Below, piece after piece: positions 35,001 through 44,910 of a DNA stretch of 64,000 bases. Each line of letters opens with the position of its first letter. The first letter of the stretch is position 1. The notes under the pieces are model-generated. The model did not search any database. It saw nothing but the letters and a program-made list of their open reading frames with translations, and was not told the DNA's origin. Both the position numbers and the translations under genes were made by a program. The stretch comes from Chlorokybus atmophyticus (lineage: Eukaryota > Streptophyta > Chlorokybophyceae > Chlorokybales > Chlorokybaceae): NCBI GenBank assembly GCA_009103225.1, contig RHPI01002069.1, forward strand, positions 770,802 to 834,801, written 5' to 3'.

Positions 35001-37371
35001 GCAATGTTTCGCCCTTTCTGCGGCTACGTGTTCACGGGCTAGTGCGTACTACAGACCTGCAAGCTGAACAAGACAACGATGATGACACCATGCTGCTGTC
35101 TAGAGGTGGAGAAGCGTTGATTACTGTGTGGCGGCCGTCACCTGAGCAGGTGCAAGCCATGTGACTTGCTGCTCCAGATGCTTGCAGGTAGAGTTTTGCA
35201 CTGCAATGACGTGCTCTTATTTCCATTGCATGCTTGCAGGTAGAGCAACTTCAGGAGGGCCGGGCGTTTTGGGTCCGCTCACTGGTGGCCAGCAACTGGA
35301 ATGATACGCATCCCAGCAGTTTAACAGGCGTGACGCCCGTGGTACACTTGAATACCTGTCGCCAGACATCATGGACAACAGTCAATGCAACCGCTCTCAA
35401 CCAGTTCCGGTGCGTCCTTCGGACAATGAATCAAGCATGCTTCAAGCAATTGGTTGACGGTGGAGTGAAGCTTTCTTACACTTTCTCTGTGCCCGCAACA
35501 CGCGCAGTTTCTGGCAAGAGTCACGTGTAGCCACAAGAGTTTGCGAGCTGCAGGGCATGCCCATTGGCAGGTGCATTGCCATGTTTTGATTCTACTTTTG
35601 CAAAGCTGCAAGGAGAATGCTGCCTACTCACAGTATGTCCTCCTGCGATCAGAGAGTTTGACATAGTAGCGTGGGTACTTCATGTGGGCGAGCAGACAAC
35701 CTATGGTGAACGTTCGCAGCAATGGGTGTTCCTTGCCGATGACTCCTGTGACGGTGGTGATGTTGACCCGGACGCCGGTGGAGAAGTGGACTTGCTGGCG
35801 GTTGAGTTGAATGCACCTGTAGATGCATTTACGCCGCTGGAGGCGTCTTGCCAAGGGACTTTGGTACGCATCTGATGTTGCTTGCATGCAGCGTGTTGTC
35901 TTGACACCTGGTTGCTGACAAGGGCGTGTTGCAGCTTGCTTTCGGCAACTTGATGTACAGATGCAGAGACTCCAGTCGAGGGATGCAGAATGCAGCAGTG
36001 ATGGACGTGACTGGCATAACAGCATTTCCAAAAGCTCAGCACTTGGCTTCTTCAGCTGCACACCTCAAGCCATGGGCTGCAGCACAGTATGCGGTGCGTA
36101 CACTCGCTCATCCAGTTGTGCTCTGAGCACCGAGGCTACGTTCATGAGTAGAAGCAGTAACCTTACTTCTGTTGTTGTTGAATGGCCTCAACGAGAAACG
36201 TGTCATGGTGTTACTAATTGACAGCTGCTGTCACAGGAGTTGCTCGGCATGCGCAAGAGGGTCCTCCGCGCCCTTGGCTTGAATGAGGATACGGACATAA
36301 GCGCAGATCAGACTGATGCTGCTACACTAGACACGCCTCACAACCCCTTGCCCATGGCTACAAGGGTAATTGTTGCCAGCATTATTGCAATTAATAAGCA
36401 GGAGCAGCGGTCAACTTTCACAGCATCCCTGCACCTGCTGAAACTTGGTGCTGTCGGCGATATTGCAATACCGGCGAGCAGCTTACCAAAGACGCCAACT
36501 CCATATCTTACATATGAAGTTGTGCTGGATGATGGGGTTGCATTGCATCATGTAGCTGCTTCGGTCGATGTCCTGAAGGCAATCTTTGCCACGCTGCCTA
36601 TCACATTGGACAACATTCGCTCCGCACTGCTGGACAATCGGCAAGTGTTGGCCCAGCACCCACCTGCGGGTGTGATGCGCCAGTGTTTAAACAACTTGAC
36701 TGTGTTGCGGTTGACTGCACCCGGGTCCACTCCAAGAAGGCAAGCAGTAGCTGTCAAGTTTGCATGGATATCTGGCAAGAAGACTTGCACGTGAGTAACA
36801 TTTGTGGCTACTTGTGCGCAGCCTAGCAGACACGCTGGTTGAAGTGCTGATGAACGGTGTTGTGTTCGCCGAGGAGTGGACCAGCGCGCTGGAAACAGCC
36901 ATTTCCCAGATAGGCGACCTTGATTGTGGCCACTCTTGTACAAGCGTAGCCCTTTTGACGAGAGTGCAGTGCTTACTTGAGGAAGTTCACAAGCGCTGCC
37001 TTGACACTGGTGACGGCGCGGACAAAGCCTGCATTGTGGATTGCGCCTTGGAAGATGTCAAAGCACACACGGAGGTTGGCACAGGCCCAATCGTTGGTCC
37101 CGTGTTCCTCCTGGCAAGCACTTGGGAGGCAATCCGCCAGGTTGTGCTGGCCGCACTGGCACAGAGCCACCTCAAGGTGCGTGCAGTCCTCGTATGCCAC
37201 CTTGTGCGCTTGCAGCAGAAGCAGCCCAACTCAACATGTGCTTGTTGCAAACAGGTCACCCTGCACGGCATGCCTGGTGTGGGCAACAGCCCCGCGCACT
37301 GGTGTGTTGCTGCCGTTAAGCAGCAGGCGTTGTGTCCGCTGCTGAACGACTGGCTGTCGTATCAGTTGTAG
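29059..37371 (+). CDS. BRCA2: BRCA2 homologous-recombination mediator
   Basis: Exons (29059-29599, 29696-30366, 30425-32238, 32319-32517, 32690-32835, 32907-33026, 33092-33355, 33461-33542, 33640-33690, 33766-33841, 34046-34154, 34247-34321, 34513-34590, 34656-34776, 34934-35149, 35240-35409, 35508-35570, 35653-35863, 35935-36093, 36225-36790, 36822-37176, 37255-37371) join without a frame break to about 2067 residues. BRCA2 loads RAD51 on resected DNA. The big third exon holds four good BRC repeats ([40 protein letters not shown] and a second pair) and a weak fifth. The helical domain follows ([30 protein letters not shown]), then OB1 ([46 protein letters not shown]), OB2 with a tower-like coiled insertion ([20 protein letters not shown]) and OB3 ([32 protein letters not shown]). 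About 360 residues after OB3 match nothing I know. The start is provisional. Confidence 0.9.
31151..32056 (+). repeat. Two-copy 453-bp tandem duplication carrying BRC repeat pairs
   Basis: The block at 31151-31603 is repeated at 31604-32056 with few differences. The period is 453 bp, exactly 151 codons, so frame is kept. Each copy encodes one F-T-T-x-L-G-R-Q type BRC motif and one L-T-T-A-S-G-K-A type motif, plus two linkers ([17 protein letters not shown] and [16 protein letters not shown]). The high identity points to recent duplication or gene conversion. Confidence 0.93.
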
Positions 37372-37930
37372 GGTTGTAAGGTCAGTTGTACAACCGTTGT
37401 GTACAACAGTGCTGGTGCTTCCCCAGCACATGTTTTATAGAGTAGGGCTTATTGATTTGGTGCTAGATGCTTTAGTTGTTGATGTCTGTAGTTGACTGCT
37501 GTTGTAAGGTGATGTGAGGTGTCGCTGATATGTGTGCATACATTGTAATGAGCCATGTCAGCATCCCAATGAGTCTGCGTATCCCACCTACACTAAGTGT
37601 TGCATCGTCTGCACCCACAAATATTTATGTGTACAGCTCTGCCACAACCGTGTCAATGCATGTGGGCATTGTATGCAAAGCAGTGTGCAACACCACAGTT
37701 TCACCCTGATCTGGCTCTATGATGGCATTTGGTGTGCAAAGCACCCTAAACCGCTATGCTTGCAGGCAACAGTGTGTTCAATGGCTGTTGATGTATGAAC
37801 AGCCACAATCACTCAACCTAGCTGCACATTTTTGCTAATGTCCTGCGATAATAGTGCATATCTAAGCACACAACAATTGTCAATAACTAGCTCAAACTGC
37901 ATACATGTCTAAGAAGCTATCAACATCAAC
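37372..37930. other. Convergent spacer between BRCA2 and J-domain genes
   Basis: About 560 bp without a conserved frame. It presumably holds the two 3' UTRs; nothing else seen. Confidence 0.6.
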
Positions 37931-39091
37931 CTAGTCCTTACTACTGCTGCTATCAGCCTGCTGGGCTTTTTGTTGAGCCTCCTTGCGGCTGAACAACAGC
38001 TGCGCAATGTGCAATCGCTGCGCACCGGCAGGGTGCGCTGCAAGACGGGATTCGGGACCCCTGTAGACGTTGTGGTTGTACATGTCTGTGTAACCCAACA
38101 GAACCGCCGTACCAAACAACCCGCACCTGAATGTTCGTGTACGGTTTGTGTTGGGCACAGACAGACACAGTAGTGACACAATTGGAAGACAATGCCAATT
38201 GAAGGGGGAAAACAGTGTAACGAAGGTGCATGCTATGTGCAGCTGGAGACGGGACAGAGAAAACACACTATTGTGACAAAACCAGACACCAAAAGACAAC
38301 CACCATGATGCATGAGCTCACCCGACCAGCAGCGATGTGGCGCAGAATAGCGCAGCATTGAGAGGCAGCTGCGTGCCAACATGACGCGATCGGGACGCCG
38401 CCCGCGCCCCCGCGCTGCTGTAGTAGCCGCGCCCTCCGACCCGCCTGTGGCCTGACGCCTCCTGCAGCGCCGCGTGGTACGCCTCGGTTATGCGCTGAAA
38501 TTGCTCGCTGTCCCCGTTGTTCTTGTCAGGATGCCTGTTTAGAGAGGAACACATCACGGTGGGCATAAGTTGAAATGCTTATCAGACACTGCTCGCTTTA
38601 CACTTCAAGCATGCAGCTTTGCGTGTGCCGCTGAGATTGCATGCAAGTTACCTTGAGTTGAGTACTGAATTGAACCCAATGCATCATGGACAAACTGACA
38701 GAATGGTGGATGCAGCACGTTGATGCCTTACAATGGTGTTTGGTTGTGAACGGGCGTAGCAGAATAGCGTCTTGCGTGCTCGTTTAATCTGCTACTGGTG
38801 CAGACACCAGTCAAATGCATGCATGCATGCTTGACGATGCTAGTACAAGCCAAAACACGAGCAAGTGAGTAACATGTGATATAGCAAACAAGGAGACTCG
38901 CTTGAACAAACCATGCGCAAGAATAAGTGTGAGAGTGGGTGCAGCCAAATTAAGCCTTACCACTGCAGCGCGAGTTTGCGGTACTGAGCCTTAACCTCCT
39001 GCGGCGACGTGCCTCGCGGCAGGCCCAACACGCCCCACGGCGTCTGCGTGCCTGTACCTGCGCTCCTCTGCCGCTCATCCCCAAACACCAT
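37931..39091 (-). CDS. Membrane-anchored J-domain (DnaJ-like) protein
   Basis: Three exons (39091-38961, 38534-38322, 38126-37931) give 179 residues. Residues about 18-75 form a J domain: TPWGVLGLPRGTSPQEVKAQ, YRKLALQWHPDKNNGDSEQF, then QRITEAYHAALQ. The HPD tripeptide needed to stimulate Hsp70 ATPase is intact and spans the first splice junction (W|HPDK). After a Gly/Arg-rich linker there is one hydrophobic segment (LNAALFCATSLLVGGCGLFG), then a basic tail ending KEAQQKAQQADSSSSKD. This is the layout of small single-pass J proteins of mitochondrial or ER membranes, which recruit Hsp70 to the membrane. No zinc-finger or client-binding domain is present. The exact organelle cannot be read from the sequence. 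Confidence 0.88.
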
Positions 39092-39589
39092 GCTCTACTC
39101 TAAAACTACTTTCGCTAATACTAGTAATTGTACTGGTACTGCTACCTCTACTACTTCCAGTTTGCCTGCAGCAGGGCTGAAATTCAATTTGAAACCCTCG
39201 CGCGCATGCCACCGCACCCGCCAGGCTCCGCCGCCTCCTCCGCCGCTGCATGCGCGCGCCAGGCGTTGATGTCGTCGTCGTTTCCCTCCTCCTTCACCTG
39301 CTGCGCTTGCTCTTTGTTGGCGTCGTCTCTCCAGCTCTTCTGGACGACCTCGCCAGCGCACTCCAACACCACCGGCGTCGCCGCCTTCCAACCCAGATGG
39401 CAATGACGACGACAATGCCACGCGGAGGGACGACGTGGACATGTCAATTAGCTGCCAGCTCGCAGAGCGGCGGCGACGGTGCTAGCCGTTGTCCAGGCAG
39501 GGGCGGCGTCATGGGTTGCGGTGATTCACCTCCTCCCTGTCCACCTCCTCCTGATCAGCCTCCTTGTGCTGGGCCACATTGACGGCGTG
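39092..39589. other. Divergent spacer (promoter region) between J-domain and kinase-like genes
   Basis: About 500 bp between opposite start codons, so both promoters should lie here. It is GC-rich with CTCCTC and CGCCGC stretches. Long open frames on both strands are low complexity and have no family signature. Confidence 0.45.
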
Positions 39590-42054
39590 ATGGCCGGGAG
39601 GCTGCTGGGGCGGAGGCTGGGGCTTGCCGCCTCCGCCGCCGCAGTGAGGGCGGCGGCGGCGGCGGCGGTAAACGTACCCTTACATCTATCAGCTACATGT
39701 TTTCGGCCGCTCCCTTCGCCGCCGCTGCTCCGTCGCCGTGTGGCCAGCGCCTGCACCACCACCAACGCCGTCAGCGACAGCGCCGGCACGGTGGGCCTCT
39801 GCACCAATGTTGCATGCTGTCGATCTTGACAATGTTTATGCTTGCTTCCGAACATGCCACCATTGCAGCAGCAGCAACAGCAGCAAGCATGTGGAAGCTT
39901 GCAAGAATAGTGTGCAAATGGTGCTCAGCACTGTCAAGTCAATCGCGTTCATGCTGTGCTCTTGCTCTCGGGTGCGTGGCGTCAATCTCTGGCTGACCAG
40001 CAAACCGTTGTTACCATATGCGCAAACTTGTCAGTTGCATGATTGCACTGGCGTTTCCTAACCACTTTCTTGCTGTTGGTCGCATAGGATGCTGCCCTCA
40101 ATTGCACCCTCGCTCACTCACTCACTCACTTACTGCGCAGCCATCCTGTTTCCTCCAACTCTCAACATGCAGCTTTTCCCTTCTCACTAGCTCTCCCAAC
40201 CATGCAGGTGGCGGATGATGTGCCGGCCTCTGGACCCGGGGGCGTGAATCCGCTGGCGCCAGCACCGGCGACAGGCGTGGAGCTGGAAGCCCAGACGGTC
40301 CTCAACTCCTGCTGGAACCGCCTCCTCGAGCGCGAGCAATACAACTCCGCCAACATCAACTTCCCACGCGAGTTCCTTTTCCTCCACTGCGCCCCCGGCA
40401 CAGGTGTGTGATGTGACTACTCACACAATACAAGGCGCGTCGTTCCAACATGTGATGTTGCAATGCAGGCAAGGAGTTGATCACCAATGTTGTGTTGGCT
40501 TCGAGGGGTTTCGTTGCGAAGACTGTCCACTGCGGGGAGCTGCTGTGGAGCTCCCCGAGCACGCACGCTCTCATGGCCAATCATCAACCCGTGCCAGAAC
40601 CTGCTGTTGTGTCGCTGTTGTTGGAAGAGATCCTGGACCCCTCGCACGGCGGACCCACCGCAGGTATTCGGCCACAGTACTCAACGAATGCAGGCCATTC
40701 AAGTGCTTGGTGTATGATACATGCATTACGTGCGTGTGTGCGCGCGCTCGCGCACGGGCTTGTGCGCATGTGCGCGTGGGTGCGTGTGGGTGCATGCGTG
40801 TGTACACGTGCGCGCATGCTCACAAGTGGCACGAGTGACAAACGCGGGACTATGGTTGTGCGCGACAGGCATTGCTATTGAGGGATTTCCCAGGACGCCC
40901 CTGCAGGCGGAGGTGGTGAAGCAGCTGTTCCAGCGGGTGCGCGACTACCATCTCAAGCACGTGGACACCCCTGCCGAAGCACGGTTCCCTCGGCCGATGT
41001 TCCGGGCCGCTGTGCTGTACCTGGAAGAAGGCGAGAGCGTCCGGCGCCAGCTGGCCCGAGGCCGAGCCGTCCTGCGCCACAACAAGCAGGCAAGCACAAT
41101 CCAGGACAACGCATCACTAGGAAAAGACAGTATCTGAACGCCATGCCTGAATGCTTGTCAAACCAGCACTGCAACGATGGGCCACAGCGTCATTTTATAC
41201 ACGATATGGTCGTGTGACATGTGTTAGTAAGCAAGCAAAAGACAACAATCACTTGACAAATCCTAGTAACTTGTTTGTTTACACACGAGCATGTGTCCAT
41301 GACCGAGTGCCACAAGCTCGTCATTGCATCAATCAAAGCACTTGTTGAGTAATTGCAGGTGAGGGACAGTGGTATGGGTGAGCTGTGGGAGGAGGTCCCC
41401 TCCGACATGAGCGAGTCGGCTGCTCAGCAGCGTTACCAGCAATTCCGTCGCAACTACCAGGCGATGCTTCGTCTTCGTCACGCCTTCCCGTTCCACTTTA
41501 TCGACGCGATGGGTAGCCTGGCGGACTGCAAGGCTCGCATCGCCCAGGAGATGCGTTACCAGAGCGCGTTCGAGCTCTCGGAGGCCACGCACGCGGCCAT
41601 CCGCCACATACCCCTCTCGAGCGACCTCGTCAAGCACTCGCGCCAGCGCCTCGTCGCGCGCCTCGAGGACTACTGCGCCAAAGAGGCGGACGCATTCCAG
41701 CACGTCGTTAAGATCATCCATGCCGAGGTGTTGCCCATACTGCGAAAGAGCGCACTTGGGGGATCCGCCGTCTACAGCACCGAGGCTGAGTTCTTCAAGC
41801 ACAACGCCCACGCCGCCGACATGCTCGCAGACATACTGTCTGAGAGGGGGTTCTCTGTCACCTGGCGTAAGGTCCATTGGGACGTGCCCGTCAAAGTGAA
41901 CCCGTTCTCGTATGATATTGAGTCCGAGCAGCATCTGGCCTACATCTTCCGCATCAGCTTCGAGCGGCCTGTCATTAGGGTAGCGGAAACTAATGATCAT
42001 CTGCTGCACTTGCCGGCTTCAGAACCAGCTGCCTCAGGCTCGGGCTCGGCCTAG
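39590..42054 (+). CDS. Adenylate-kinase-like P-loop protein with targeting peptide
   Basis: Five exons (39590-39667, 40208-40403, 40469-40663, 40869-41089, 41359-42054) give 461 residues. Exon 1 is only 26 codons (start MAGRLLGRRLGLAAS, then Ala-rich) and looks like a mitochondrial or plastid presequence; it joins exon 2 in phase. The core reads FPREFLFLHCAPGTGKELI, a Walker A P-loop in which the usual Ser/Thr after Lys is Glu, then the lid-proximal IAIEGFPRTPLQAEVVKQLF block typical of adenylate kinases, and MFRAAVLYLEEGESVRRQLARG with the conserved RQL arginine. The C-terminal 230 residues (HAFPFHFIDAMGSLADCKAR onward) are in one exon and resemble plant adenylate-kinase-family proteins of unknown role. 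The intron after 41089 has a GC donor. An alternative start at ATG 40202 would lose the presequence. Confidence 0.75.
40735..40830. repeat. Alternating purine-pyrimidine (GTGCGC-type) tract in an intron
   Basis: Irregular TGCGTG/CGCGCG/TGTGCGC alternation inside intron 3 of the kinase-like gene, seen directly. This composition can adopt Z-DNA. Confidence 0.8.
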
Positions 42055-44627
42055 TAACCGCTGTTTTTGTTTATATGTGTATAACTATGTGCGTGATGTA
42101 TGGCTAATCATGCCACCCGCACATTTGGTGTTGTACAACTTGTACGGTCTATATCATATGCATTTGCTGCAGGCAACTGTGCAGCATCACACTACACACA
42201 CACGACACGATACGACACGACACGACATGACACGAGACGACACGACATGACGCGACACACTGCAACTTACACAAGCGGTGCGTGCTTGGTCAATAGCCTG
42301 TGGCCAGGGTCCGAGCTACGTAGGGTTGAACAAGGGGCCACATAATAGAGTAACCAAGCACAACCAACCAAGCAATCAGCTTCGACTATGGGGTTGGACA
42401 TATGTGCATATGGCATGATAGATATGCAGTAAGCCATGGCTAGACAAGACAACAACGCAACCGCACAAGTTAATATAAGATTTGACCAGGGGGTGCTGCT
42501 GGCCACTGCCCAACTCAACCACTAGATACACAACACTGCACCACACTATGTGCGTATGCGTGCAAGTGCGTGCAGCAGTAGGAACGGCAACAGCAAAGGG
42601 CAACCACCTGCAGCAGCCGAGCAGGGGAAAGAGACACAGCTGTGGTGAGTTTGCGGGCTTGGCATGTGTGGGAGTACTGTGCGATGGGTGTGCAACGTGT
42701 AGTGTGTGCGTGCTGATAAAGCGCCACAACCCCCCGCGCCCTCTTACTCAACACCGCCGCCAACCCATGTCACATAAACGACAACCACAGACTGTCCGGT
42801 GGCGAGTTGCGTATTATGGCCGTTAGTTCGCCAGTATGAATACGACATGAGCAGTAGAATAGAAGAGGCATATGCAATGAGTTGTGTGAGCATGCAAGCA
42901 TGCACAGCAATTGGTCCAGTTGACAAAGAGCAAGCAGAACCTAACTCTGCATGTGCGGGCACATCATGCTCCCCACACCACGTCACCACAACTTACCTGC
43001 AATACCTATTGACGATGTAGGTGATGTTCATGCATGAGGTTGATCGTCGCGTACATACGGGGTGCTGCATCACACATGCCAACATATATGCGCACTGGGT
43101 TGCTGCACATGCTATAGTCACATGCACGATCCTAGAGTGTAACGGGAAGGTACATCAAATTACCACAAATCGGCCATAAAAGCATTAAGTCTTGTATGGT
43201 CGAGTGCGTTGTGACACAGAGCATTCACCATTATCATTACACCACCACCGCTGTGCTGTGATCTCTGCCTACTCAGTCTAGCTACCCTCTACATGCATAA
43301 CTCCAAACAAGCACAAAGCCATTAGCATGCCTGCCCACATGGGCCGGGGTCAGTCGTTATTAGCAATGCAAAGCCCGAAAGACATTCAAGACCGGCATCG
43401 GCACTAGAGGCAGACATTGCGAGACTACCTGCATGAAAGCCGAAGAAAGCAAAGATAAGGTTGGCAATGGCACGGACGCGGCGAACGACGAGGACGACGA
43501 CCAGCTCCCGCCGCCATGGTTCCAATAGCTTGGCTCTGTACATGCCACAACTCACGGCCGGAATGGCTGCATTGCAAAATAGTTCTTGAAGTTATGCAGG
43601 CATTGAGTGTCACCCGCATGCAATGCCCGTGTCATGAACAACGTGCAGTGGGCATGTCAATGCTCCCCTTTGATGGTGACAACTTTTGATTCATCAATCA
43701 TTACCAATAGCCACTGCTGCTGCAATAACATATAAGCCTACATTATACGAAACTTGTGCAGGTCTACAACACTGCGCAATGTGAGCAGCAAAGTCAGATC
43801 ATCGTACCGCTGATACTGCATGTCACGAGTGCATACTCATTTAGGGTAGTGCGATAGGTGACCCTTCGTGATGTGCCTTTAACTGATCTGATTGGTGGTT
43901 TGCGGGTACCCTTCTGCAGAAAACCCGTGCCTTTTGCGTGCCTTGGACAAAAAACGAGCCACACTAATTGTTGCACTTGCTGATCAAGTTACTCTCCCAA
44001 GCTCAATTGCCGGACTGCATTGTTTTGTGTGCTGCGGAAACAAAGATGCACGTGCAAGTCCATGGCCTCTTCATGGCGTCAGACCTGTGCTGCACAGGCT
44101 GTGCATCTCGGTGTGCCACATTGCATGGATAATCTCAGTTGATGGAGAGATTCATGATGGTGAGATTCAGGTTCCCTCAGTTGATACCCCGAATCTGCAA
44201 AAAGCCGCGTTGTGAATCGGCCAGCGAAACGTACGCGCGTCGCATCATGCAACTCGCACGTGCTCTTCTGTTTGTTTGCGTTCAGTGAGCCTACTCTGCT
44301 GCTCGCTCACCGGCTCACTCGTAGGCTGTGAGTCAGCTGCTCCAATGCTATGGTTCAGTGAACCGTAGTTGGACATCACTGCACACATTGAGGCACTTAA
44401 CTACTTTACTTTATTACTTTCCGCCGCTGCTGCGTTGAAGGGAGCGAGCGACGTCGTCTGCTGTGGGCAAGCAGCTTGGCTCGCAGACTGCTGCGGTTGT
44501 TGCTCGGAAGACGGCCTGCTTCAAGTGAGCTACGTGCCTGTGAAGCTAGCTGCTGCATTGCCGGAGCGACGGTGACGGAGGCGGTGGTGTTACCGAGGGA
44601 CGCATTGGAGGTGGTTGTTCTTGCGCA
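42055..44627. other. Intergenic region with CACGA pentamer repeats, no supported gene
   Basis: About 2.6 kb between two plus-strand genes. It holds degenerate CACGA pentamers (42201-42256) and scattered TGCATGC palindromes. Frames such as 43892-44215 have no family signature and no splice-consistent partner. Confidence 0.55.
42201..42256. repeat. Degenerate (CACGA)n pentanucleotide repeat
   Basis: About eleven CACGA/CATGA/TACGA units in a row, seen directly about 150 bp after the kinase-like stop codon. Confidence 0.9.
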
Positions 44628-44910
44628 ATGATGGTGTCGACGGCGACGGCGACGGCGATGGGGGTGGTTGTCCCCACGGCCGCCTCCGTGTCCTCCTCAG
44701 CCGGCGCATGCCGCTCCAGAACCGCTGCTGCTCCCGCCTACACCGGGCTGAGGCGTGCCCGGGCGGCGTCCAGGACTGCTTCAGCTCGGCTGCAGGCTAG
44801 GGTTGCAAGGAGTAGTGGCCGTGCCAGCAGCAGCGGACGCATGGTTGTGCGCTGCGATGTCGGCGAGGAGGTCGAGGTGGAGTTCATCCTGCCACACCAG
44901 GTGCGCATTG
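44505..44910 (+). repeat. 406-bp block, copy 1 (dikinase exon 1 and flanks)
   Basis: By eye this block is identical to 53330-53735. It covers about 120 bp of upstream sequence, all of dikinase exon 1 and the first ten bases of its intron. Confidence 0.9.

Noticed and set aside
39092-39589. Additional gene in the spacer between the J-domain and kinase-like genes
   Set aside because: Frames on both strands are low-complexity and GC-driven, and the spacer is needed for two divergent promoters.
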